Source: Sinorhizobium fredii USDA 205 (lineage in GTDB: Bacteria; Pseudomonadota; Alphaproteobacteria; Rhizobiales; Rhizobiaceae). Taken from it: 64,000 nt of DNA. The notes beneath the pieces are model-generated. The model was not told the DNA's origin, did no database searches, and saw only the letters and a list, made by a program, of their open reading frames with translations. Positions 25,490 through 32,625 of this stretch are shown one piece after another (position 1 is the first letter of the stretch; each line of letters starts with the position of its first letter). The stretch lies in the NCBI RefSeq assembly GCF_001461695.1, contig NZ_AUTC01000146.1, forward strand, positions 186,001 to 250,000. Reading direction: 5' to 3'. Both the position numbers and the translations under genes were made by a program.

Positions 25490-25991
25490 AGACAAGGCGC
25501 CTGTAGACAGGGCCTCCTCAGACAAGGGCATGCGCGTCCGCGACGTGATGTCTCGCCAGGTCTATACGGTTTCGCCGACGGACACGGCGCAGTCCGTCGC
25601 CCGGCTGATGAAGGAGACCGGTGTCGGCGCATTGCCGGTGGAGGTTCCGGGGGTTGGCACGATCCTCGGGATCGTCACCGATCGCGACATCCTTGTCTCG
25701 GTCGTCGCCCAGGCGCTGTCGACATCGACGGCGGTGTTCGAGTTCATGACGGTGGCGGCGGAATCCTGCGAGGAGGGAGACAGCATCCTGCTCGCCGCTC
25801 AGAAGATGCACGATCTGAGAATACGGCAGCTTGTGGTCGTGGACGAAAAGCGTCACGCCGCCGGTATCATCGCGCTGGCGGATATCGTTCGCGTGAGCCC
25901 GGAACTTGGAGAACTCGTGCTTGAGGGCATGTCCCGCCACCGCGAACCGGAAGACCAGCAGCTTGAAGGAATGTCGCCATGCCCGGCCTGA
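25476..25991 (+). CDS. Tandem CBS-domain protein
   Basis: A 171-residue cytoplasmic protein made of two CBS domains (about 20-75 and 85-145). The first opens with Val-Arg-Asp-Val-Met-Ser-Arg and has Gly-Ile-Val-Thr-Asp-Arg-Asp-Ile; the second has Gly-Ile-Ile-Ala-Leu-Ala-Asp-Ile. CBS pairs bind adenosyl ligands such as AMP, ATP or NAD and serve as energy or redox sensors. GGAG lies before ATG 25476. It overlaps both the gene before (14 bases) and the DUF982 gene after (13 bases), a tight operon. Confidence 0.92.
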   Translation: MAGPEDKAPVDRASSDKGMRVRDVMSRQVYTVSPTDTAQSVARLMKETGVGALPVEVPGVGTILGIVTDRDILVSVVAQALSTSTAVFEFMTVAAESCEEGDSILLAAQKMHDLRIRQLVVVDEKRHAAGIIALADIVRVSPELGELVLEGMSRHREPEDQQLEGMSPCPA

Positions 25992-26260
25992 CGCAGGACC
26001 GCCTGTGGAGCGAAGCGGTGATCCTGGAAGCGCCGAACCGGGTGCTTCGGGTGCAAAGCACCCGGGATGCGTTTCTTTGCCTCAAGAACCATTGGCCGCT
26101 GCCGGACGGCGATGGCAGCGCCAGGAGCGAGGCGCTCGTCATCTGCGACCGCGTGATCGAGGGGCAGGATGAGCCGGACGTCGCCCGCGCTGCCTTCATC
26201 AAGGCGGCCGAGGAGGCGCATTTCGCCGTCCACAGCTGGATGGGCAATGAAGGTGCCTGA
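25979..26260 (+). CDS. DUF982 family protein (copy 1)
   Basis: A 93-residue protein of the DUF982 family: an N-terminal beta part, the Trp-Pro-Leu segment near 40, and the C-terminal Ala-Arg-Ala-Ala-Phe-Ile-Lys-Ala-Ala-Glu-Glu-Ala helix seen in all three copies of this window. AAGGA stands before ATG 25979. It overlaps the CBS gene and shares the stress-type promoter at 25200. Function unknown; the family is almost restricted to rhizobia and relatives. Confidence 0.88.
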   Translation: MPGLTQDRLWSEAVILEAPNRVLRVQSTRDAFLCLKNHWPLPDGDGSARSEALVICDRVIEGQDEPDVARAAFIKAAEEAHFAVHSWMGNEGA

Positions 26261-26290
26261 TCGGGGCGTTCTATGAAAACCGGTCGATGA

Positions 26291-26599
26291 TCATGTCCTG
26301 CTGTCGGACCGATTTCGTTCGACGGCAGGCGCCTCGTAACGGCGTGCGATGGCGGCCTGGACTTCCGCCTGGAAGGCGAGGACCTGGCTGCGGATTTGGT
26401 CTTCGCCCAAGCCAAGTTTCAAGAGTTCGTCGGCAAGCTTCCGGCACTCTGTTTTCCAGAATTGCAGAGCGGCATTTCCGTGGACCCGATCGAGTTCCCG
26501 AGCACAGCGATCGATCTCGCCGGTGCGCGCCTCGAGAGGAAATGCGACGATCCCGCCGGCTTTGAACACACTCGTCCGCTCGTTGACTTCAGCTTCCAT
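26291..26599 (-). CDS. DUF6074-like small protein
   Basis: A 102-residue protein. Ile-Val-Ala-Phe-Pro-Leu-Glu-Ala-Arg-Thr-Gly near the start, Ala-Ala-Leu-Gln-Phe-Trp in the middle and Gln-Val-Leu-Ala-Phe-Gln-Ala-Glu-Val-Gln-Ala near the end resemble the DUF6074 family of rhizobia (consensus recalled, not searched). It is helical and charged, with no signal peptide. GTG 26614 is an alternative start five codons upstream. No stress-type promoter is seen directly upstream on this strand. Confidence 0.65.
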   Translation of the reverse strand: MEAEVNERTSVFKAGGIVAFPLEARTGEIDRCARELDRVHGNAALQFWKTECRKLADELLKLGLGEDQIRSQVLAFQAEVQAAIARRYEAPAVERNRSDSRT

Positions 26600-26737
26600 C
26601 GAATCACCCCGCACTCACCTTATGCAAAGCTCTATCGGCAAGATGGTTAACGATTCCTTCGCCGGAGGGCGGCCCGGCCGCTCCGAGTTGGGCCGTGGCC
26701 GCGCGCTGGCGAAGACTACGATTATTTCTCATCATCG

Positions 26738-26763
26738 GGAACAATCTGGAGCGCTTCCAGTTT
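26738..26763 (+). promoter_or_regulatory. Predicted general-stress promoter without a downstream protein gene
   Basis: GGAAC at 26738-26742, then AGTT/GTTT after 16 or 17 bases. No plus-strand protein gene follows. Instead a terminator-like hairpin lies about 80-100 bases downstream, suggesting a small RNA. Confidence 0.5.
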
Positions 26764-26768
26764 AGACC

Positions 26769-26869
26769 CCGGAACGCGCGGAACAGTTCCCTCTCCGCAC
26801 ACCCCTACGGATCCGGGCGTTCCATCGCTGATGCGGTATGGCCCCGCCCTCCCGGCGGGGCTTATTGTT
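26769..26869 (+). ncRNA. Candidate stress-induced small RNA
   Basis: A roughly 100-base unit between a GGAAC-type promoter and a hairpin made of GCCCCGCC (26841-26848) and GGCGGGGC (26854-26861) followed by TTATTGTT. The loop reads CTCCC and a second CCCTCTCC lies upstream, both able to pair with Shine-Dalgarno sequences. No open frame with a start signal fits. Support is structural only. Confidence 0.35.
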
Positions 26870-26886
26870 GGGGCAGTGACAATATT

Positions 26887-27669
26887 CTAGCGCAACAGCC
26901 CCTGTCCGCCATCGACCCAAACGGGGCTGCCGGTAATATGCCGCGCCTCGTCCGAGACGAGGAAGCGGATGACTTCGGCGACGTCCTCGCTGCGTCCGGG
27001 CTTGCCACCGGTAATTGGAACCTGTCCGACCGGCCACTCGACCGGTATCGCCGTTTCCTCTTCGCGGCGCAGGCTTGTATTCTCCGAAATGCTGGTGTCG
27101 ATCTCTCCCGGGCAGACGGCATTGACGCGGATTTGGTGCCTTGCGAGTTCCAGAGCCAGTTGCTGGACCATCGCGACCTGGGCAGCCTTGGTGGCCGTAT
27201 AGGCCGTGGCGCCCGGTGTTGTGAACGTTCGCGTACCGTTTATCGACGAGACGACCACGATGGCGCCACCGCCGTTTTGTTTCAGATGCGGGACTGTCGT
27301 GTGCAGGGTAAGGAAGGTGCCCCGGAGATTGACGGCGATCGTCTCGTCCCATTCGAATGGCTGCAGGTCGTCGATCGGCGCCCAGACGCCGTTGATCCCG
27401 GCGTTGGCGACGATGATGTCGAGACCGCCGAAGGCGGAGACGAGTGCATCCACCGCCTTGCGCATGGGGATTTCTTCGGAGACATCGGCCTCGAGAACGA
27501 GCGCCTCGCCGCCCTGCGCACTGATTTCAGCGGCCACCTCTTCGAGTTTGAGCCGCGTGCGGCCCAGCACGCCCACCTTTGTGCCGTTTGCAGCAAGCAT
27601 GCATGCCGTGGCCCTGCCGATGCCGGACCCGGCTCCGGTGACAAGCGCGACAGACGAGCGGCCGGCCAT
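26887..27669 (-). CDS. Short-chain dehydrogenase/reductase
   Basis: A 260-residue classical SDR. The cofactor motif Thr-Gly-Ala-Gly-Ser-Gly-Ile-Gly is at residues 11-18, Ala-Asn-Ala-Gly at about 88-91, the catalytic Ser in Val-Val-Ser-Ser-Ile-Asn-Gly near 142, and the Tyr-x-x-x-Lys pair in Ala-Tyr-Thr-Ala-Thr-Lys near 157-161. Gly-Arg-Thr-Arg after strand 2 suggests NADP preference. The substrate is unknown. It lies two bases after the stop of the gene at 27672, so the two form an operon under the stress-type promoter at 28146-28170. Confidence 0.92.
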   Translation of the reverse strand: MAGRSSVALVTGAGSGIGRATACMLAANGTKVGVLGRTRLKLEEVAAEISAQGGEALVLEADVSEEIPMRKAVDALVSAFGGLDIIVANAGINGVWAPIDDLQPFEWDETIAVNLRGTFLTLHTTVPHLKQNGGGAIVVVSSINGTRTFTTPGATAYTATKAAQVAMVQQLALELARHQIRVNAVCPGEIDTSISENTSLRREEETAIPVEWPVGQVPITGGKPGRSEDVAEVIRFLVSDEARHITGSPVWVDGGQGLLR

Positions 27670-27671
27670 GG

Positions 27672-28046
27672 CTAGTGCTTTTTCGCGCGGTCGGTCGGGA
27701 TCGTGGAAGCCGTCACCGAAACGGGATCGCTGGCCGGGAAGCTGTCCTCGAGGCCCTCGTCGGGCTGCCGTTCCATCTCGTCGGTATCCTTGTTGAAGCG
27801 AGCGCTGCGGCGCATGTTCGGTTGGCCTGTCTGGCTCTCGCCGTTGTCGAGATCCTTGGTCTCGGTGTTGGCGAGTTCCATCATCACCTCCTTGGCGCGC
27901 TCCACCGCATTCATCCGGTTGAGGCTGCGGCTGGCGTCGTTGCGGAGCGATACGGAGACGATTTCACCTCCCTCACCGACGAATTCCACGGTGAAACCTG
28001 CTCTTCCGCCCTGTTCCGGAATTACCTGTGTGCCGACAACGTGCAT
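27672..28046 (-). CDS. Small stress-type protein, unknown function
   Basis: A 124-residue soluble protein beginning at ATG 28046. The first half looks like a small alpha/beta domain (Gly-Phe-Thr-Val-Glu-Phe-Val-Gly-Glu-Gly-Gly-Glu). The C-terminal part has Glu-Gly-Leu-Glu-Asp-Ser-Phe-Pro-Ala-Ser-Asp-Pro, a motif recurring in short rhizobial proteins often seen near stress genes. It is followed after two bases by the SDR gene. A well-matched GGAAC-N16-CGTT promoter lies 100 bases upstream. No defined family function. Confidence 0.7.
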   Translation of the reverse strand: MHVVGTQVIPEQGGRAGFTVEFVGEGGEIVSVSLRNDASRSLNRMNAVERAKEVMMELANTETKDLDNGESQTGQPNMRRSARFNKDTDEMERQPDEGLEDSFPASDPVSVTASTIPTDRAKKH

Positions 28047-28145
28047 ATGCTCATCCTCCTGCCGCGCTTCCAACCCGCGGCGAATGACGCCTCATTCACC
28101 GGGCGGAAGCCGGCTTGCGTTCCTGTGTTCCTTTGCCTTCAGGCA

Positions 28146-28170
28146 AACGGCCCTGGTTGTTTTTGGTTCC
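28146..28170 (-). promoter_or_regulatory. Predicted general-stress promoter of the 27672-SDR operon
   Basis: On the minus strand GGAAC (28170-28166), 16-base spacer, CGTT (28149-28146): a full consensus match. Confidence 0.65.
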
Positions 28171-28188
28171 ACCGACTGTGGGTTGGCG

Positions 28189-28611
28189 TTACCGGGCGCC
28201 GGCCCGTTTCGTCTGCCGACCGGCCGCCTCGGTAATCTTCCTGTGCAGCGCCTTGTCGTCCTCGTTCGCCGCATGCTCCTTCAAGATTTCGCTGAGGCGT
28301 TTCAGTTCCCCGTCATCGAGTTTCTCAATCCCGATGAAGCGGTTCTCGGCCCCACTCGTCAGGATCAGCTCATCCAGCTTCGCCTGGAGCGCGGTGCCAT
28401 CGCGATTCTGCGAATTCTGGAGAACGAAGACCATCAGAAAGGTCACGATCGTCGTGCCGGTGTTGATGATGAGTTGCCATGTCTCGGAAAAGCCGAAAAA
28501 CGGTCCGGCGATGGCCCAGAGAGCGATCGTTGCAACCGCGATCACGAAAGTGACCGGCTTGCCGGAGTATTCCGCGACGGCTGTTGAAAATCTGCTGAAG
28601 CTATTCGCCAT
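28189..28611 (-). CDS. Low-affinity iron permease family membrane protein
   Basis: A 140-residue protein with two transmembrane helices (about 20-42 and 48-66) and a cytoplasmic C-terminal helical tail, as in the small bacterial members of the Iron_permease family (PF04120). Ala-Val-Ala-Glu-Tyr-Ser-Gly-Lys-Pro precedes helix 1 and Thr-Gly-Thr-Thr-Ile-Val-Thr-Phe-Leu-Met-Val-Phe follows in helix 2. Actual iron transport by bacterial members is not established. The start ATG 28611 fits the family; the frame is open further upstream. A GGAAC-type promoter lies about 100 bases before it. Confidence 0.85.
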   Translation of the reverse strand: MANSFSRFSTAVAEYSGKPVTFVIAVATIALWAIAGPFFGFSETWQLIINTGTTIVTFLMVFVLQNSQNRDGTALQAKLDELILTSGAENRFIGIEKLDDGELKRLSEILKEHAANEDDKALHRKITEAAGRQTKRAGAR

Positions 28612-28712
28612 CCGAGAGACCCGTCCTTGCTTGCGATGATAAGCGAATTGTCCCAGTGCCTGGCCCGGAGCTATCCGGCAGGTGGGATTCCGCTTCACCT
28701 CGGTTCGCTGTA

Positions 28713-28738
28713 AATGCCTGAAACCAAAAAAGAGTTCC
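28713..28738 (-). promoter_or_regulatory. Predicted general-stress promoter of the permease-like gene
   Basis: On the minus strand GGAAC (28738-28734), 17-base spacer, CATT (28716-28713). Confidence 0.5.
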
Positions 28739-28850
28739 CGGAGGACGATTTCGCATCGCTGCATCGGGAGGAGACTGGCATATTGGGCGCACGAGAAGGC
28801 GGGTTGCCGGTGGGACAAGTCGAAAAGCGGGCATGCAGGGCGGCAGGTAA

Positions 28851-29141
28851 TCACTCCGCGCGCCGATAAGCATCGCTAGCGACGTCCTGCCCCGTCTCCG
28901 CGACGATGGTCAGGAAGGCCTCGCGGGAAGCGGCGAGGAAAGCGGCGCGGGCGTCCTCGGGTCTCTTTCGGTGCTTCAGCGCCGCGTTACAGGCGCGCAC
29001 CGCGCAGCCGTAATAGGCACCCTGCCGTACCGGCCATTCGCTTTGCAGGCATTTCATCGCGTCGAGCGGCCCGACGACGGTGCGGCATTTGCCGTTCAGC
29101 ATGTTGAGGCTGACCGGCTTGTCCCATGGAATCTCAAGCAT
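28851..29141 (-). CDS. DUF982 family protein (copy 2)
   Basis: A 96-residue DUF982 protein: Asp-Lys-Pro-Val-Ser-Leu at the start, Ala-Met-Lys-Cys-Leu-Gln-Ser-Glu-Trp-Pro in the middle and Ala-Arg-Ala-Ala-Phe-Leu-Ala-Ala-Ser-Arg-Glu-Ala near the end. It lies 63 bases after another DUF982 gene on the same strand and has no separate GGAAC promoter, so the two are probably co-transcribed. ATG 29141 was chosen over an upstream in-frame start because it aligns with the other copies. Confidence 0.85.
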   Translation of the reverse strand: MLEIPWDKPVSLNMLNGKCRTVVGPLDAMKCLQSEWPVRQGAYYGCAVRACNAALKHRKRPEDARAAFLAASREAFLTIVAETGQDVASDAYRRAE

Positions 29142-29204
29142 GGCTTTCCTTTCGCACCTACAGGTTAAGACGCGCAACGCAGGTTCGAGGCCTTGGCCGT
29201 GTCT

Positions 29205-29456
29205 CTATTGGCTGCGAATCGATAGGTGTGCCTCCTCCGCCGCCTTGATGAAGGCCCTGCGGGCTTTCTCGGTCTTGATCTTGCCGTCCAGTGCCTGGAG
29301 GCAAGTTCGTTTGGCAGCGGCGAGCGCGCGGCCATCGCGTTGCGGCCAGCGCGACAGCAGACATTCGACGGCCTCCCGCGTACTTTTCACGGACCGATAT
29401 CCACCCGTTTCGCCGAGCTCCAATTCGACGCTCTTGTCCCACCAGAAACAGTGCAT
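29205..29456 (-). CDS. DUF982 family protein (copy 3)
   Basis: An 83-residue DUF982 protein with Trp-Asp-Lys-Ser-Val-Glu-Leu, Leu-Ser-Arg-Trp-Pro and the C-terminal Ala-Arg-Arg-Ala-Phe-Ile-Lys-Ala-Ala-Glu-Glu-Ala, very close to copy 1 in this last helix. A GGAAC-N17-AGTT promoter is 38 bases upstream. It probably heads a two-gene unit with copy 2. Confidence 0.88.
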   Translation of the reverse strand: MHCFWWDKSVELELGETGGYRSVKSTREAVECLLSRWPQRDGRALAAAKRTCLQALDGKIKTEKARRAFIKAAEEAHLSIRSQ

Positions 29457-29493
29457 GACGCCTTGCCTCGCAGCTGGTTGCCGGTGGAAATCA

Positions 29494-29519
29494 AACTGAT
29501 CGAGCCGGCGTTTGGTTCC
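29494..29519 (-). promoter_or_regulatory. Predicted general-stress promoter of the DUF982 pair
   Basis: On the minus strand GGAAC (29519-29515), 17-base spacer, AGTT (29497-29494). Confidence 0.6.
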
Positions 29520-29837
29520 CTTGCGCCAGGCGGAGGCGAGTGGAGGGGGATGATACCACTCCCCTTGACGCAGGGCACGATGTCGCTAAGTAAGGAAACG
29601 CTCCCGCTCTCAGACATCGGATCGCGGGAGGAACATTGGTGCCGGGCCCCTCTGGCGAGAGTTTTTTACGGCGCTCTCGTGATGTCGGTACCGCCAGCAA
29701 ATCAGCCGGCGGAAAATCGCTACCATGAAAATTCAACTCATGCCTCACGCATGTGGCCGTTCGGCCGTGCGTTCTTTCCTTCCCAGCAACCTCCCATTCA
29801 CAAACGCGACGAGCTCGCGGGCAGGGGAGGTTCGTCA

Positions 29838-30926
29838 ATGACACAGTCACACCCGCAAACAGCCACACTTGATTACTTCAAGTGGGCCTTTCTCACCACG
29901 GCCGCCGGCCTCGTTCTCGGCGCCTGGGTCGGTTGGCAATCGACCGGCACCATCAGCGGCATGATGACGGTCTTCTTCGTCTGTGCCGTGCTTGCTGTCC
30001 TCGAAATCTCCCTGTCTTTCGACAATGCCATCGTCAACGCCAACAAGCTTAAGGGCATGACACCGGTCTGGCAGCAGCGGTTCCTCACCTGGGGCATCAT
30101 CATCGCTGTCTTTGGGATGCGCATCGTCTTTCCGTTGTTGATCGTGGTGATCGCGGCAAATATCGGGCCGATCGACGCGGTCATCCTGGCTGCGGCACGT
30201 CCGGAGGAATACTCCCGCATCATGCACGATGCGCATCTGCCGATTGCCGCTTTCGGCGGAACGTTCCTGATGATGGTCGGGCTCAACTATTTCTTCGACC
30301 ATGAGAAGGACGTGCACTGGATCGCCTGGATCGAGCGCAAGATGGCGCGTTTTTCGACCATTAGGGGCATCGAGATCGCTTTCGTGCTGGCCCTCATCCT
30401 CGGCTTCTCGACCTTGCTCGAGGGAGAAGAGGCGGTCGCCTTCGTCCATGCGGCGGTTTACGGCCTGCTGACGTTCCTCGTGGTCGAGATCGTCGGTGGC
30501 CTCCTGGACGCTACGGAGCAGACCATGAGCGCTGCGGCCAGGGGTGGTTTCGGCGCCTTCCTCTATCTGGAAGTGCTCGATGCCAGCTTCTCCTTCGACG
30601 GTGTCATCGGCGCCTTCGCCTTGACCCAGAACCTGTTCATCATCGCCATCGGCCTTGGCATCGGGGCGATGTACGTCCGCTCGATGACGGTGATGTTGGT
30701 CGAGAAGGGCACGCTCAGCGAATACCGTTACCTGGAGCATGGCGCCTTCTATGCGATCCTGGTCCTTTCCGTGGTGATGTATTTCCAGACGCTCGTGCAT
30801 ATTCCGGAGGTCATCACCGGGCTCGGCGGCGCGGGTCTCATCGGCCTTTCGCTCTGGTCGTCTATTCGCCACAACCGGCGCGAGGAGATCATGGCGGGCG
30901 AGCCCGAACGGCGGCTGCACGCGTAG
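29838..30926 (+). CDS. DUF475 / TerC-like integral membrane protein
   Basis: A 362-residue protein with about nine transmembrane helices, of the DUF475 group within the TerC superfamily. The diagnostic acidic helices are present: Glu-Ile-Ser-Leu-Ser-Phe-Asp-Asn-Ala near residue 56 and Leu-Asp-Ala-Ser-Phe-Ser-Phe-Asp-Gly-Val near 250. TerC proteins have been tied to metal-ion handling (manganese) and tellurite resistance. GGGGAGG lies before ATG 29838; the frame is open far upstream but that part is not protein-like. A clear terminator follows. Confidence 0.88.
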   Translation: MTQSHPQTATLDYFKWAFLTTAAGLVLGAWVGWQSTGTISGMMTVFFVCAVLAVLEISLSFDNAIVNANKLKGMTPVWQQRFLTWGIIIAVFGMRIVFPLLIVVIAANIGPIDAVILAAARPEEYSRIMHDAHLPIAAFGGTFLMMVGLNYFFDHEKDVHWIAWIERKMARFSTIRGIEIAFVLALILGFSTLLEGEEAVAFVHAAVYGLLTFLVVEIVGGLLDATEQTMSAAARGGFGAFLYLEVLDASFSFDGVIGAFALTQNLFIIAIGLGIGAMYVRSMTVMLVEKGTLSEYRYLEHGAFYAILVLSVVMYFQTLVHIPEVITGLGGAGLIGLSLWSSIRHNRREEIMAGEPERRLHA

Positions 30927-30951
30927 ATCTCATCGCGACTGTCGGAATAAA

Positions 30952-30976
30952 CGGCCCGGCAATCCCTGCCGGGCCG
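30952..30976 (+). terminator. Rho-independent terminator after the DUF475 gene
   Basis: CGGCCCGGCA and TGCCGGGCCG form a 10-bp stem around ATCCC, followed by TCTTGCTTT. Confidence 0.85.
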
Positions 30977-31141
30977 TCTTGCTTTGGCCGTAGAGACGGC
31001 TCCGAACGAGCAGGGGCAAACGCCAGATCTAGATCCTTCTTCCTACTTTCTTTGCCGGAAAAGGGTCACAGTTTCGGGCGAAGGGCTCGGCGAGCCGGGC
31101 GCCGCCCGGCAGATATCCGGAAACGACGCGGAGGAAGGCTA

Positions 31142-31468
31142 TTGAACGCCAGTCCGAACGATCTTGCACTGATTGCCGTCATGCGCCGGTATTTTCTCGT
31201 GAAGGACGAGACGAATGCTTTGAAGCAGCGGCTGGAGGCCGCCCGCAAGGATGCCGGTGAAGAAATCGACCGCTTCTACGATCCGCGGCTGAACGCACCC
31301 CATGCCGACGATATCCTGGCCTGGCATCGGCTTCGGAAGGAGCAGGAAGAGTTGATGAGCCTTGCCGCGCAATGGGGACGAGGCGGCAGTATCGAGGCCT
31401 GTCATATCGAGATGCAGGCGCCGGCGCAGACCGTTCAGATGCTGGGCATCCACGCCCTGACGGACTGA
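31142..31468 (+). CDS. Small cytoplasmic protein, unknown function
   Basis: A 108-residue protein starting at TTG 31142, chosen because GGAGGAAGG ends four bases before it; ATG 31181 is a shorter alternative. It is helical and charged (Met-Arg-Arg-Tyr-Phe-Leu-Val-Lys-Asp-Glu-Thr; Leu-Lys-Gln-Arg-Leu-Glu-Ala-Ala-Arg-Lys) with no signal peptide or membrane helix. No family recognised. Confidence 0.55.
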   Translation: MNASPNDLALIAVMRRYFLVKDETNALKQRLEAARKDAGEEIDRFYDPRLNAPHADDILAWHRLRKEQEELMSLAAQWGRGGSIEACHIEMQAPAQTVQMLGIHALTD

Positions 31469-31596
31469 CGGGCGGCCGTGCAGCAGCGCTCGCGAAGGAC
31501 GTCGGCCGCGCGGGCGAAGCTCTCAAGCCCTATGGGCAAAGCAGAAAACACTCGCGCCCGGGGCGGGCGCGAGGTTTCCGAAGGTGGCCCGACGGA

Positions 31597-31854
31597 CTAT
31601 TGCGCCGGTGCAGGCGTCGCGGGCGCGGGCGTGGCCGGCGCCGGGGTAGCCGGTTCCGGTGTCGCAGGCGCGGGCGTGGCTGGCGCGGGCGTCGCTGGTG
31701 CGGGCTCTGGCGCCGCAGGCGCGGGAGCGGGTTCTGCCGGGGCAGGTGCCGGTGGCGTTTCGGCTGTCTGTTCGGTGCCACCCGGCATCAGGAAGATTAC
31801 CGCGAGGATGACAATCGCGACCACTATGATACCGATGATCACGTTTCTGTTCAT
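31597..31854 (-). CDS. Membrane-anchored Pro-Ala-Thr repeat protein
   Basis: An 85-residue protein with a hydrophobic N-terminal helix (about 5-23: Ile-Ile-Gly-Ile-Ile-Val-Val-Ala-Ile-Val) and then a tail built almost only of Pro, Ala, Thr and Glu. The last 35 residues are near-perfect copies of Pro-Ala-Thr-Pro-Ala. It is probably a single-pass protein with an extended periplasmic rod. The repeat number may vary between strains. No family function. Confidence 0.7.
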   Translation of the reverse strand: MNRNVIIGIIVVAIVILAVIFLMPGGTEQTAETPPAPAPAEPAPAPAAPEPAPATPAPATPAPATPEPATPAPATPAPATPAPAQ

Positions 31855-32167
31855 TGAGTAGTTCCTCCGATACTGGAGACCATCTTGGGTTGACGAGTCT
31901 CGACTCGATTATTGGAGCGGCCAGTTTGCTTTGCAATCAGAGATCAGTGAACGCGGCCCATCATCGCCCTTGATTAGGGTGATTCGCAACCCAGTTGCTT
32001 GATTCAGGCTCGTGCGCACCCCGCTGACGGTGATGGCGGACTGACATCCGACGCGGAAGGCAGATCGCGGATGAGCGATGCGGCGCGGGCTCGATCTGTG
32101 CCTCGGGGCCGGTTCGCTTGCCTCGCGCTGCTGCCGTTCGCACCAAAGCATGACCCAGGTCCTGTCC
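31855..32167. other. Intergenic stretch with one doubtful frame
   Basis: About 313 bases. A minus-strand frame at 31909-32151 (80 codons) ends with a plausible, hydrophilic protein-like stretch containing two Cys, but it has an Arg-rich implausible start and no ribosome site. It is noted as uncertain rather than called. Confidence 0.4.
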
Positions 32168-32329
32168 CTAGAACACCGCCAGATACCTCAGCAACGACAA
32201 GACGCCGATGATGATCACGATGGCTTGGACGATCTGCTTGGTGCGCCCGTCCAGCGGAAGCCGGTTGACGAGGTAGAGCACCAGGATAACGACGAGAAAC
32301 GTCACAAGCACGCTGATCAGTAAGGACAT
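32168..32329 (-). CDS. Thivi_2564-like small membrane protein
   Basis: A 53-residue protein from ATG 32329 to TAG 32168. Two hydrophobic helices flank Val-Asn-Arg-Leu-Pro-Leu-Asp-Gly-Arg-Thr-Lys: residues 2-20 (Leu-Leu-Ile-Ser-Val-Leu-Val) and 33-52 (Ile-Val-Gln-Ala-Ile-Val-Ile-Ile-Ile-Gly). This layout matches the small Thivi_2564-type membrane proteins found in many proteobacteria. Unknown function. Confidence 0.7.
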   Translation of the reverse strand: MSLLISVLVTFLVVILVLYLVNRLPLDGRTKQIVQAIVIIIGVLSLLRYLAVF

Positions 32330-32548
32330 GTATTTCCGCTCCTGTTGCGTTGGCTTACCAAGCTATACCTATGGGAGTGGACGCGGAAGAAAAGGGCCGC
32401 GTCCACAGATCGCATCCATGCATGCGAAGCCCCGCGGGCCAGTTGTACCGGGCCGAGAGCTCGTGATCCAGAAACGTGGTGCGTCGTGAGCGGCGCGCTA
32501 GTCTTCCCGTCCGCCGCAACCACTTGAAGATTGTCCGACACCAAAAGA

Positions 32549-32603
32549 CATGAGAAAACGTTTTCTCATGTTGACATGGCCCATGAGAAAAGGTTTTCTC
32601 ACC
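32549..32603 (+). promoter_or_regulatory. Tandem LacI-type operators overlapping the promoter
   Basis: A perfect 22-bp palindrome at 32549-32570 (core TGAGAAAACGTTTTCTCA) and a near-copy at 32582-32603 (core TGAGAAAAGGTTTTCTCA). TTGACA at 32571-32576 lies between them and TTTTCT, 17 bases on, lies inside the second. The centre-to-centre distance is 33 bases, three helical turns. Binding here would shut off the regulator and the operon behind it. Confidence 0.85.
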
Positions 32604-32625
32604 TTAACCTAGGTGAGGAGCCGAT

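Noticed and set aside
29630..29660. GGAAC at about 29636 as a tenth general-stress promoter ahead of the DUF475 gene
   Set aside because: No TT pair lies at the required distance (18-19 bases) downstream.
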